Of a stretch of DNA of 64,000 nucleotides, positions 44,765 through 52,829 are shown piece after piece. Source of the DNA: Comamonadaceae bacterium (GTDB lineage: Bacteria; Pseudomonadota; Gammaproteobacteria; Burkholderiales; Burkholderiaceae_C); contig CANBWP010000001.1 in the NCBI GenBank assembly GCA_947373185.1, forward strand, positions 140,217 through 204,216, read 5' to 3'. Under the pieces are notes generated by a model. That model saw nothing but the letters and a program-made list of their open reading frames with translations. It was not told the origin of the DNA and did not search any database. Position 1 is the stretch's first letter. Every line of letters starts with the position of its first letter. Both the position numbers and the translations under genes were made by a program.

Positions 44765-45402
44765 TCAAAATAGAAGTCCTCATCGCTGATGATCACGCCA
44801 TCATTCGAGCTGGCTTGAAAAAAATCTTGGCAGATACCGACGACATGGTGGTTGCAGGTGAGGCCATGAATGGGACGGTCGCCCTTGAGAAAGTGCGCGA
44901 ACGTGACTGGGGCTTGGTCGTGCTCGATTTGTCAATGCCAGGGCGCAGCGGCATTGAATTGATCAAGCTCATCAAAGCTGAAAAACCCAAATGTCCTGTG
45001 CTGATTTTCAGCATGCACCCGGAGGAGCAATATGCCGTCAGGGCCCTGCGGGCTGGCGCCTCGGGTTATTTGTCGAAAGAGGGGGACAGTGATTTGATAC
45101 TGCCCGCCTTGCGCAAAGTGGCCGCTGGCGGTGTGTATTTCAGCGCCAAAGTGGCCGAACTCTTGGTTTCTGAAGCGACGCCGCATACCGAAGCTTTACC
45201 GCACAAGCGCTTGAGTGACCGCGAGTTTCAAATTTTCGATCGCATCGTACGGGGTATGAGCTTGACTGAAATTGCCCGTGAGTTGTCCTTGAGCATCAAG
45301 ACCGTCAGTACGCACAAATCCCACATCATGGCCAAGATGGCCATGAGCACCCAAGTGGACTTGGTGCGATACGCCATTGCGCACCATTTGATCTCGGACT
45401 GA
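44761..45402 (+). CDS. NarL/FixJ-type response regulator
   Basis: A 213-residue regulator. The receiver domain has acidic Asp10/Asp11 (IADDHAIIRAGL), phosphorylated Asp56 in VVLDLSMPGRSG and Lys in GYLSKEG. The C-terminal LuxR-type helix-turn-helix reads LSDREFQIFDRIVRGMSLTEIARELSLSIKTVSTHKSHIMAKM. It is translationally coupled to the kinase by ATGA. It lies upstream of the mtoD-like gene, with a TCGGAATATTCTGA palindrome between, so it is a good candidate regulator of the cytochrome cluster. Confidence 0.92.
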   Translation: MIKIEVLIADDHAIIRAGLKKILADTDDMVVAGEAMNGTVALEKVRERDWGLVVLDLSMPGRSGIELIKLIKAEKPKCPVLIFSMHPEEQYAVRALRAGASGYLSKEGDSDLILPALRKVAAGGVYFSAKVAELLVSEATPHTEALPHKRLSDREFQIFDRIVRGMSLTEIARELSLSIKTVSTHKSHIMAKMAMSTQVDLVRYAIAHHLISD

Positions 45403-45434
45403 TTGCGGTTGATTCAGCAGTTTGCCTGAGGCCA

Positions 45435-45448
45435 TCGGAATATTCTGA
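45435..45448. promoter_or_regulatory. Palindrome before the cytochrome cluster, possible regulator site
   Basis: TCGGAATATTCTGA is symmetric except for one G/T pair, centred about 100 bases before the mtoD-like ATG. LuxR-type regulators bind such inverted repeats. Which protein binds is inference. Confidence 0.4.
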
Positions 45449-45541
45449 TGCGCAGATTCATCCCACGCTGATATTCAAAACTTCTTCCGCTCGGGAGAAT
45501 CGACCCTAGAAATTCAAGAACGTTGAAAAAGGGTCTACCAA

Positions 45542-45895
45542 ATGAAAATCAATTCCAAATTTGCATTGTCTGCCGCTGTGGCCTTGTCCACTTTGGCGTT
45601 TTTCCCAAGCGCACATGCCTTAGATGAAGAGGCAGCCAAGGCATTGGCCAAGCAAAACAACTGCTTGAAATGCCACGCGATTGAAAAAGAAAAAGATGGT
45701 CCTGCCTACAAAGCGGTGGCTGCCAAATACAAAGGCAAAGCCAATGCAGAAGCGCGCTTGATTGACCACATCACATCGGGCGAGAAAGCCAAGTTTCCGG
45801 ATGGTCACGAAGAAGAACACAAGATTGTGAAAACTTCTCCTCCCAAAGACGCCGCACAAATTAAAAACTTGGTGCAGTGGATTTTGGCTCAGTGA
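45542..45895 (+). CDS. mtoD: Periplasmic monoheme cytochrome c (MtoD-like)
   Basis: A 117-residue precursor with a signal peptide (MKINSKFALSAAVALS..., cleavage after AHA). One CXXCH is at residues 41-45 (NNCLKCHAIEKEKDGPAY). No Met occurs in the mature protein, so the usual Met ligand of class I cytochromes is absent; the sixth ligand may be a His in FPDGHEEEHK. It begins the cluster that runs mtoD-like, ten-heme cytochrome, outer-membrane barrel, quinol dehydrogenase. Sideroxydans mto clusters contain the same four protein types. It could carry electrons in the periplasm. Confidence 0.8.
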   Translation: MKINSKFALSAAVALSTLAFFPSAHALDEEAAKALAKQNNCLKCHAIEKEKDGPAYKAVAAKYKGKANAEARLIDHITSGEKAKFPDGHEEEHKIVKTSPPKDAAQIKNLVQWILAQ

Positions 45896-45947
45896 TCGAT
45901 TTACGCATGACTGATCTTTTCAATATTTCAACCTTTTGGGTATCACT

Positions 45948-46964
45948 ATGAAATTAATCCGCAAGTTCATGTCGGCCCTGGTGCTGTTAAGCAGCTTAGG
46001 ATGGGCAGCTACGGCCATCACAGCCCACGCAGCTGATGCGCCTGCTGCGCCAGCCGTCAATGCAGCCAACGCACAGCGCGCTCAGGAAGCCTTGAAAAAA
46101 GACGCCATCTGCACCAAGTGCCACGACGAAAGCGAATCGGCACCTGTGTTGTCGATCTACCAAACCAAACACGGTGTGAAGGGTGATCCCAAAGCCCCTA
46201 ACTGTCAGTCCTGCCACGGTATCAGCGACAAGCACGTCAAAGGTGACCCTGTCACCAAAGTTCGCGCTGCGCCCGATTTCGTCTTCAAGAAAGGCGCCTT
46301 CCAAGCTTCTGGCGACAAAGAGCGCGCCGGCCAATGTTTGACTTGCCACAAGGACAGCAAACGCAACAACTGGGATGGCGGCAAACATGACACCAGTGGG
46401 GTGGCTTGTAATGATTGTCACAAAGTGCACCGTCCTGCAGACAAAGTGTTGTCCAAAAAAACTCAAACTGAAGTTTGCTACACCTGCCACAAAGAGCAAC
46501 GTGCTGACAGCAAAAAAATCTCTCACCACCCCCTTGAAGAAGGCAAAGTGGCTTGTTCAGATTGCCACAACCCACACGGCTCGACCGGTCCTAAATTGTT
46601 GAAGAAAAACACAGTGACCGAGACTTGCTATCAGTGCCACGCAGAAAAACGCGGCCCCTTCTTGTTCGAGCACCAGCCCGTTACTGAAGACTGCGCAAAC
46701 TGCCACACACCTCACGGCTCCAACATCACACCCTTGTTGAAATCACGTGCACCTTTCCTTTGCCAAGAGTGTCATGACGGTACCCATGCCAGTGGTACGC
46801 CTGCCGGCGTCAATGCAGCCGGCTATCAAGGTGGACTGTCTAGGACCAATGCCGCTGGCGCAGCGCAGTACCCCAGCAAAAATTTGGTGGGCCGCGGATG
46901 CATGAATTGCCACAGCCAAGTCCATGGAACCAACAGCCCTGCTGGCGGTTACCTGCAACGCTAA
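45948..46964 (+). CDS. mtoA: Decaheme cytochrome c of the MtrA/MtoA/DmsE family
   Basis: A 338-residue precursor with signal peptide (MKLIRKFMSALVLLSSLGW..., cleavage after THAA). Ten CXXCH motifs are counted: CTKCH, CQSCH, CLTCH, CNDCH, CYTCH, CSDCH, CYQCH, CANCH, CQECH, CMNCH. The length and heme number are those of MtrA/PioA/MtoA. In the family this protein sits inside the MtrB barrel and passes electrons across the outer membrane. The ATG at 45948 was preferred to an upstream TTG at 45936. The barrel gene begins 22 bases after it. MtoA versus DmsE cannot be separated without a tree; no reductase gene of DmsA type is nearby. Confidence 0.9.
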   Translation: MKLIRKFMSALVLLSSLGWAATAITAHAADAPAAPAVNAANAQRAQEALKKDAICTKCHDESESAPVLSIYQTKHGVKGDPKAPNCQSCHGISDKHVKGDPVTKVRAAPDFVFKKGAFQASGDKERAGQCLTCHKDSKRNNWDGGKHDTSGVACNDCHKVHRPADKVLSKKTQTEVCYTCHKEQRADSKKISHHPLEEGKVACSDCHNPHGSTGPKLLKKNTVTETCYQCHAEKRGPFLFEHQPVTEDCANCHTPHGSNITPLLKSRAPFLCQECHDGTHASGTPAGVNAAGYQGGLSRTNAAGAAQYPSKNLVGRGCMNCHSQVHGTNSPAGGYLQR

Positions 46965-46986
46965 TCAACCTATATTGGAGAACATC

Positions 46987-49323
46987 ATGAAAGTTCAAGG
47001 ACACAATTTACGGTTGAGTGCCATTGCGGTCGCCGTATCTGGTATGTTGTTGAGTATGGCGGCACTTGCCGATGATGCCGAAATCAAGGCATTGACTCAA
47101 CCTGCCAACACCATGGAAATTGGGGTCGTCTCACCTTCCGCCACTTCTGCCAAATTTGGTGAATACAACGGGTTGAACACATCTTCCACCAAATTGACGG
47201 GTGGTCTCAGTCTTCGAGGTGGCACGGCCTATTCAAACAACGAGCAAGGTGGCTTGGAGCGGTGGTCATTGCAGGCGCGTGACATCGGCTTGTCCTCTGG
47301 TTCTGCAGAGCTGAGCGTCGCTGAGCAAGGTGCATGGAGTTACAAGTTAGGTTTCGATTCTCTGCGCCATAACCTCGATGGCACTTACCAAACGCCTTAC
47401 ATCGGCGCCATTGGGGGCAATCAATTCACGCTGCCAAGTAATTTTGGATTGGCGGCCACATCAGGCGCCGGCACCAATGTCTTGACAGCCAATCAGTTGG
47501 CCGCATTTCACAATTTAGACATTTCCAGCACACGCAAAAATTCTTCTTTGAACGCCACGCTGGCCATTGATTCAAGAACCAGTTTGGCCTTCGACTTTAA
47601 CCATCTGATTCAAAGTGGTTCCAAGTTGATGGGCTTCGGTATTGCGGGTTTTGGTGGTGCAACGGGTGAGGCTGTGGCCGTATTGCCCATGCCGACTTCT
47701 TCCAAAACGGACACCGTGAGCTTGGCGCTCAATTGGAGAGGTGATCAGTCATTTGTAAGCACTTCTTATTTTGGCTCTTTTTATGCGGATGACTATGACC
47801 GTGTGAATTTCCAAAGTTATGCAGGGACATCGGCTTACACAGGCGCCTTGCAAGCGATGACCACACCCCCCAGCAACAGCTTCAATCAGCTGAATGTGCA
47901 GGGTGGCTATGCGTTGGCACCCCAAACCAAGTTGGTTGCCAATGTGTCATATGGTCGAAATACACAAAACAAAGGGTTTGTGACGCCTGAAACCGGCACC
48001 ATGGTAACGGCCATGCCTGCCAGTTCTTTGAACGGCGAAGTCATCAACACGCATGCCGATGTCAAAGTGACTGACCGCAACTACAAGGACTGGACACTTT
48101 CTGCGGGCCTGAAATTTGATGAGCGTGATAACAAAACCACGTCTTACATCTACAACTTCAATTCGATCAGTGGCAGCAACACCGCGCTTTACCCCAATAC
48201 GCCTTTGAGCCATAAAAAATCTCAATTGGAATTGGCGGGAGATTACAAAGTCAAAGCCGATCAGAACGTCCGAGTGGCTTATGTGCATGAGGACATTGAA
48301 CGCTGGTGCAACAGCTACGCTGTAGGCACAGGCTATCCAGCCGGAACCAATTGCGTCACAGCCAAATCCAGCAAAGACGATCGTCTGGAGGCAACTTATC
48401 GCTTGAAAGCTGCTGAGACAGTCGATTTCCGTGTCGGTCTTGGCTACAGCGACCGCATCACCACGACCGACCCCTTGGCAGTTGCCGCCTTCATTGGAAC
48501 CAACGGCGCTGTGCCTGGCCCTGTCCCTTCGCCTAATTTGACGCCCAAAGGTCAAAATGCAGGTGACTACTACGGCTTCTACCCATTCTTTGAGGCCTCA
48601 CGTCAGCAACAGTCTGTGAAGGGTCAATTGAACTGGGATGCGACTGAGAAAGTCAACCTGGCTTTGAGCACCAAATACACCGAAGACAAATACGGTAGTA
48701 CCTATGGCGTGCAAAACGGCAACACTTGGAGCTTCAATGCGGACACTTCGTATGCGTACCAAGAAAATGGTTCTGTGTATGCATACGCCAGCAAGCAGCA
48801 TCGCCAACGTGTGATGACCAATGTCCAGCGCAATACCGTGACTGCAAGTGCAGCCTCTACAACAGCGGTGGCCATTCCAGCCTTTGCAACATGGACCAAC
48901 ACCTTGAAAGATGACGACACCACCGTGGGTGTGGGCATCAAGCAAACAGGTTTGTTGGGTGGCAAGTTGGAACTCTCTGGTGACGTCGCTTATTCGCAAG
49001 GTGCGGGGGCCTTTGGCACACTGTTGAACTACGCAACCACGACCACGGGCGGCGTGGCATGCAGTGCACCCGCCATCTACTCATGTGGTCAGCTGCCCGA
49101 CATCAAAAGCACTTTTGGTCAAGTTAAATTGACAGGCATTTATCAGCTCGACAAAGCCAGCACGGTGACATTGCGCTACGCCTACCAAAAACTCAACAGT
49201 GCTGACTATTACTACAACGGCCTTCAATATGGATTCTCACCTTCCTCATTGATGCCGACCAATCAAACTGCGCCCAATTACAAAGCCAATGCGATTGCGG
49301 TCACTTTGACGCACAACTTCTAA
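46987..49323 (+). CDS. mtoB: MtrB/PioB/MtoB-type outer-membrane barrel
   Basis: A 778-residue precursor. The signal peptide (basic start, SAIAVAVSGMLLSMAALADD) is followed by a long series of amphipathic beta strands and ends in the terminal VTLTHNF, a C-terminal Phe as outer-membrane barrels require. The family forms a sheath around the decaheme cytochrome. Shewanella MtrB carries an N-terminal CXXC; here the mature N-terminus (DDAEIKALTQPANTMEIGVV) has no Cys, and the only Cys residues are in two internal loops (WCNSY...NCVTA and ACSAPAIYSC). No gene for an outer-surface MtrC-like cytochrome follows. The ATG at 46987 has GGAG about seven bases upstream. Confidence 0.85.
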   Translation: MKVQGHNLRLSAIAVAVSGMLLSMAALADDAEIKALTQPANTMEIGVVSPSATSAKFGEYNGLNTSSTKLTGGLSLRGGTAYSNNEQGGLERWSLQARDIGLSSGSAELSVAEQGAWSYKLGFDSLRHNLDGTYQTPYIGAIGGNQFTLPSNFGLAATSGAGTNVLTANQLAAFHNLDISSTRKNSSLNATLAIDSRTSLAFDFNHLIQSGSKLMGFGIAGFGGATGEAVAVLPMPTSSKTDTVSLALNWRGDQSFVSTSYFGSFYADDYDRVNFQSYAGTSAYTGALQAMTTPPSNSFNQLNVQGGYALAPQTKLVANVSYGRNTQNKGFVTPETGTMVTAMPASSLNGEVINTHADVKVTDRNYKDWTLSAGLKFDERDNKTTSYIYNFNSISGSNTALYPNTPLSHKKSQLELAGDYKVKADQNVRVAYVHEDIERWCNSYAVGTGYPAGTNCVTAKSSKDDRLEATYRLKAAETVDFRVGLGYSDRITTTDPLAVAAFIGTNGAVPGPVPSPNLTPKGQNAGDYYGFYPFFEASRQQQSVKGQLNWDATEKVNLALSTKYTEDKYGSTYGVQNGNTWSFNADTSYAYQENGSVYAYASKQHRQRVMTNVQRNTVTASAASTTAVAIPAFATWTNTLKDDDTTVGVGIKQTGLLGGKLELSGDVAYSQGAGAFGTLLNYATTTTGGVACSAPAIYSCGQLPDIKSTFGQVKLTGIYQLDKASTVTLRYAYQKLNSADYYYNGLQYGFSPSSLMPTNQTAPNYKANAIAVTLTHNF

Positions 49324-49371
49324 GTTGAACGTTGTATCAAACCCTAGAAAATAACATTGTCAGGAAGCATC

Positions 49372-49965
49372 ATGGACAACGAGCAAGTAGGATTCTTTAA
49401 ACGGATTTGGAGAAGCCTGAACAAACCAGCCAAATATTCTTTGCTGGCCATTTCCTCCGCATCCTTTGTGGCTGGCATTATTTTCTGGGGTGGTTTCAAC
49501 ACTGCCTTAGAGTTGACCAACTCTTTGGAATTTTGTACCACCTGTCACGAAATGCGTGACACCGTGTACAAAGAGTACAAGGAGACCATTCACTACAGCA
49601 ACCGTACGGGTGTGCGGGCCATTTGTTCTGACTGTCACGTGCCCAAAGACTGGGTTCACAAAATGATTCGCAAGTCCAAGGCCAGCTTTGAGGTCTGGGG
49701 AAAAATCACGGGCAGCATCGATACGCCTGAGAAATTTGAAGCCAAGCGCTTTGAGTTGGCGGGCCATGAATGGGCTCGGATGAAAGAAAACAACTCACGG
49801 GAATGTCGCAATTGCCACAATTTCGATGCCATGAGTGCCGAGCTTCAAAAACAAACGCCTTACAAAAAGCACATGAAGGCCAAAGAAGAGGGTAAAACCT
49901 GTATCGACTGCCACAAAGGCATTGCGCACCAGTTGCCTAAAGAGTACGAAGAACCAGATGAATAA
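49372..49965 (+). CDS. cymA: Tetraheme NapC/NirT-type quinol dehydrogenase (CymA-like)
   Basis: A 197-residue protein with one N-terminal membrane anchor (about residues 22-44, LLAISSASFVAGIIFWGGF) and a periplasmic part with four CXXCH motifs (CTTCH, CSDCH, CRNCH, CIDCH). NapC/CymA proteins move electrons between the quinone pool and periplasmic cytochromes; the direction can be reversed in Fe(II)-oxidisers. The ATG at 49372 follows AGGAAG; an upstream in-frame TTG at 49357 is less likely. A strong terminator follows, so this ends the cytochrome transcript. Confidence 0.9.
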   Translation: MDNEQVGFFKRIWRSLNKPAKYSLLAISSASFVAGIIFWGGFNTALELTNSLEFCTTCHEMRDTVYKEYKETIHYSNRTGVRAICSDCHVPKDWVHKMIRKSKASFEVWGKITGSIDTPEKFEAKRFELAGHEWARMKENNSRECRNCHNFDAMSAELQKQTPYKKHMKAKEEGKTCIDCHKGIAHQLPKEYEEPDE

Positions 49966-49983
49966 GCCGCAGGGCTAAAATTC

Positions 49984-50013
49984 AAGGGCAAAGTCAAATT
50001 TGCCCTTTTTTTT
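49984..50013 (+). terminator. Terminator after the cytochrome cluster
   Basis: AAGGGCAAA (49984-49992), loop GTCAAA, TTTGCCCTT (49999-50007) is a perfect nine-base stem followed by an uninterrupted T run to 50013. It ends the mto-cymA transcript before ccmA. Confidence 0.85.
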
Positions 50014-50024
50014 GCCCATTTTTT

Positions 50025-50038
50025 TTGACTTGAATCAA
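50025..50038 (+). promoter_or_regulatory. Near-consensus FNR/Anr box before ccmA
   Basis: TTGACTTGAATCAA differs from TTGAT-N4-ATCAA at one base. A -10-like GATGAT at 50060-50065 would place the start about 41 bases from the box centre, the class II FNR geometry. If so, the ccmA mRNA would have almost no leader before its ATG at 50074. Confidence 0.55.
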
Positions 50039-50073
50039 TTCTGAATGGGCATGTTCTGCGATGATTCAGGCAC

Positions 50074-50688
50074 ATGTTCAGCGTTTCAAATCTTTCTTGT
50101 TCCCGCGGTGATAAGCGCCTTTTTTCAGGCGTCTCGTTCACTTTGCAGCCCGGCGAGTGGCTGCACCTCGAAGGCGACAATGGCGTGGGCAAAACCAGCC
50201 TTCTCAGACTGGCTTGTGGCCTGAGCGCCTTGGAACAAGGCGAAATCAGCTGGCACAACCAATCTGTGAGCCAAAACCCCGAAGCTTTCAGGGCAGATTT
50301 GGCTTATTTGGGACATCAATTGGCCCTCAAAGAAGATTTGACCGCCCTTGAGAACCTACGCGCCGATGCCGCTGTGGCAGGCCGCGCATTGACTTTGGCG
50401 GATGCCAAAGCGGCCCTCGCACAATTGGGCCTACGGGGCCGTGAGCATTTGCCTGTTCGGGTTTTGTCACAGGGGCAAAAGCGCCGCACCGCCTTGGCCC
50501 GCTTGCTGGTCAGCACGGCCAAGCTGTGGATTTTGGACGAACCCTTTGTGGCACTCGATGCGGCCGCCCAGCATGCGCTGTCGACAGTCATCAATGGCCA
50601 CTTGGCGCGCCAAGGCATGGTGCTCTTGACCAGCCATCAGGCGGTCACCTTGTCTGGCCAAGGCCGCTCTTACAGGTTGAGTGCATGA
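50074..50688 (+). CDS. ccmA: Heme exporter ATPase CcmA
   Basis: A 204-residue ABC ATPase for cytochrome c maturation. Walker A is GDNGVGKTSLL, the signature is LSQGQKRR (CcmA type), and Walker B is LWILDEPFVALD. With CcmB and CcmC it releases heme-loaded CcmE. It is the first gene of a ccmABCDEFGHI run, and its stop overlaps the ccmB ATG (ATGA). The FNR box lies upstream. Confidence 0.95.
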   Translation: MFSVSNLSCSRGDKRLFSGVSFTLQPGEWLHLEGDNGVGKTSLLRLACGLSALEQGEISWHNQSVSQNPEAFRADLAYLGHQLALKEDLTALENLRADAAVAGRALTLADAKAALAQLGLRGREHLPVRVLSQGQKRRTALARLLVSTAKLWILDEPFVALDAAAQHALSTVINGHLARQGMVLLTSHQAVTLSGQGRSYRLSA

Positions 50689-51353
50689 GTGCGTTTGCGG
50701 CCATCGTCAAACGAGACCTGCTCTTGGCCATGCGGCGCAAGAACGAGGTCATCACCTCTGTGTTTTTCTTTGTGGTGGTCGCAACTTTGTTTCCTTTGGG
50801 CATTGGCCCCGAAATGAACACTTTGCGCTTGGTGGCCCCTGGTATTTTGTGGGTCGGCGCCTTGTTGGCCAGCATGCTGTCATTGGGGCGCATGTTTGCG
50901 GCTGACTATGCCGATGGGACGCTTGAACAAATGGCCTTATCGCCCAACAGCCTTTCCATGTTGGTGGCCGCCAAAATATTGGCGCACTGGTTACTCTCGG
51001 GCTTGCCTTTGGTACTGCTGGCGCCTGTTTTGGGATTGCAATTTGACCTCTCGGCCAATGCCTTGTGGATTTTGACGCTGAGTTTGTTGCTGGGAACGCC
51101 CATCTTGTCGCTCTTGGGTGCCATCGGCGCTGCATTGACCTTGGGTGTGCGCGGTGGCGATGTGCTGTTGTCGCTGTTGATCTTGCCTTTGTATGTGCCT
51201 GCCTTGGTGTTTGGGGCTGGCGCCGTCCAAGCCGAAATCAGTGGCTTGGGCGCCTCGGCGCATTTGTCCATTTTGACGGCCATGGCGTTGGTTGCTGCGG
51301 TGTTCAGTCCATGGGCCAGCGCTGCCTCGCTTCGAATTGCCCTTGAATCATAA
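50685..51353 (+). CDS. ccmB: Heme exporter permease CcmB
   Basis: A 222-residue inner-membrane protein with six hydrophobic segments. The start AAIVKRDLLLAMRRKNEVITSVFFFVVVATLFPLG (seen as KRDLLLAMRRKNE) and ADYADGTLEQMALSP are typical of CcmB. It partners CcmA. The ATG at 50685 overlaps the ccmA stop; a longer frame to 50526 is out of place. ccmC begins 10 bases later. Confidence 0.95.
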   Translation: MSAFAAIVKRDLLLAMRRKNEVITSVFFFVVVATLFPLGIGPEMNTLRLVAPGILWVGALLASMLSLGRMFAADYADGTLEQMALSPNSLSMLVAAKILAHWLLSGLPLVLLAPVLGLQFDLSANALWILTLSLLLGTPILSLLGAIGAALTLGVRGGDVLLSLLILPLYVPALVFGAGAVQAEISGLGASAHLSILTAMALVAAVFSPWASAASLRIALES

Positions 51354-51363
51354 GAATCACCCA

Positions 51364-52134
51364 ATGATCCAAAAACTCTTTCATTTTGCATCTCCGCAAA
51401 CCTTTTATCCCCTAGCGGGAAAGTTGTGGCCGCTGTTTGCCAGCTTGGCTGCAGGTCTCACGGTGTGGGGCATGTGGCTGGGTTTGTTTGTCGCGCCCAC
51501 TGACTTTCAGCAGGGTGAGGGGTACCGCATTATTTTTGTCCACGTTCCCGCTTCGTGGATGTCCATGGTCATTTATTTGGCCATGGCGTTTTGGGCATTG
51601 CTGGGGTTGACCTTCAACACCCGTTTGTCCGGCATGATGTGCCGTGCCCTGGCGCCCACGGGAGCCATCTTTGCCTTTTTGTCCTTGTGGACAGGCGCAC
51701 TTTGGGGCAAGCCCATGTGGGGGGCATGGTGGGTGTGGGATGCACGCCTCACCTCTGAGCTCATTTTGTTTTTCTTATACCTTGGCTACATCGCATTGAC
51801 CAGTGCCATTGACGATCCGCGACGTGCCGACAAAGCCGGCGGCATTTTGGCTTTGGTAGGGGCCCTCAACGTGCCCGTCATTTATTTCTCTGTGAAATGG
51901 TGGAACACCTTGCATCAAGGCGCTTCAGTCTCGATGAGCAAAGGCTCGAGCATGGCGCAAACCATGCTCGAAGCCATGCTGATCATGGGCATTGCTTTTT
52001 GGATGTATGCCATCGCCATGGCGCTGTACAGAGTGCGAAGCATCATCTTGGTCAGAGAGCGTCATGCCCAATGGGTGGCTGACTTGCCTGAAGTGCAAGC
52101 AGCGCGCACTCAATCGCTGGAGGCGCAATCATGA
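51364..52134 (+). CDS. ccmC: Heme exporter CcmC
   Basis: A 256-residue inner-membrane protein with six segments. The tryptophan-rich heme-handling WWD domain appears in GKPMWGAWWVWDARLTSEL, with histidines in FVHVPASWMSM and TLHQGASVS. CcmC attaches heme to CcmE in the periplasm. The ATG at 51364 starts MIQKLFHFASP; the longer frame upstream overlaps ccmB. Its stop overlaps the ccmD start by four bases. Confidence 0.95.
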   Translation: MIQKLFHFASPQTFYPLAGKLWPLFASLAAGLTVWGMWLGLFVAPTDFQQGEGYRIIFVHVPASWMSMVIYLAMAFWALLGLTFNTRLSGMMCRALAPTGAIFAFLSLWTGALWGKPMWGAWWVWDARLTSELILFFLYLGYIALTSAIDDPRRADKAGGILALVGALNVPVIYFSVKWWNTLHQGASVSMSKGSSMAQTMLEAMLIMGIAFWMYAIAMALYRVRSIILVRERHAQWVADLPEVQAARTQSLEAQS

Positions 52135-52325
52135 TCTGGAACAGTTTTGCAGATTTTTGGGCCATGGGCGGCTATGGGCTTTATGTGTGGGGCAGTTTTG
52201 GCGTGACTGCGGTTTGCATTGCCCTGGAACAGTGGTGGGTCAAGCAAGCGCGCACGAAGGCGTTGAACCACGTTGTGAACGAATTGGCTGCTGCTGAAAC
52301 GCAGGGCAAGGACTGGCATTCATGA
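52131..52325 (+). CDS. ccmD: Heme exporter small subunit CcmD
   Basis: A 64-residue protein with a single membrane helix (about residues 14-34, GGYGLYVWGSFGVTAVCIALE) and a charged C-terminus. CcmD is required to release CcmE from CcmABC. Both ends overlap neighbours by ATGA, so translation is coupled through ccmC-ccmD-ccmE. Confidence 0.9.
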   Translation: MIWNSFADFWAMGGYGLYVWGSFGVTAVCIALEQWWVKQARTKALNHVVNELAAAETQGKDWHS

Positions 52326-52774
52326 AACCTCGACACCAACGATTTTTATTCATCACCCTGGGCGTGGCTGCGTTGGCCATTGCCGGCATGTTTGTGTTGA
52401 ATGCGTTTCAAAGCAATCTGGTGTTCTTTTTCACACCCACCCAAGTGTCACAGGGTGAAGCGCCTAAGGGCCGTGCATTCCGAGTGGGCGGCATGGTCAA
52501 GGAAGGGAGCTTGAAGAAGGATGGCGAAAACGTGCAGTTTGTCGTCACCGATTATGCGCACGACGTGCCTGTTCGCTTCAAAGGATTGCTGCCTGACCTG
52601 TTCAAAGAAGGCAAGGGTGTGGTGGCACAGGGTAAATTGTCAGACGACAACCAGTTCACTGCGGCTGAGGTTTTGGCCAAGCACGACGAAAATTACATGC
52701 CGCCTGAAGCCAAACACGCCATGGACAAAGCGGAAGCTGCGAAGGCTGCCCAATCGGTCAAGCCAGGAAATTAA
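52322..52774 (+). CDS. ccmE: Heme chaperone CcmE
   Basis: A 150-residue membrane-anchored periplasmic protein with an N-terminal anchor (about residues 9-27) and an OB-fold. The covalent heme-binding His is His121 in VLAKHDENYMPPE, with Tyr125 of the H-x3-Y motif. Blocks GRAFRVGGMVKEGSL and VVTDYAHDVPVRFKGLLPDLFKEG are typical. It carries heme to CcmF/CcmH. It overlaps ccmD by four bases. Confidence 0.95.
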   Translation: MKPRHQRFLFITLGVAALAIAGMFVLNAFQSNLVFFFTPTQVSQGEAPKGRAFRVGGMVKEGSLKKDGENVQFVVTDYAHDVPVRFKGLLPDLFKEGKGVVAQGKLSDDNQFTAAEVLAKHDENYMPPEAKHAMDKAEAAKAAQSVKPGN

Positions 52775-52829
52775 TGCCAAGGCGGGGTCTGATGTGACCT
52801 TGCTGCGCGACTAAAGAAAAGAGTTTTGA

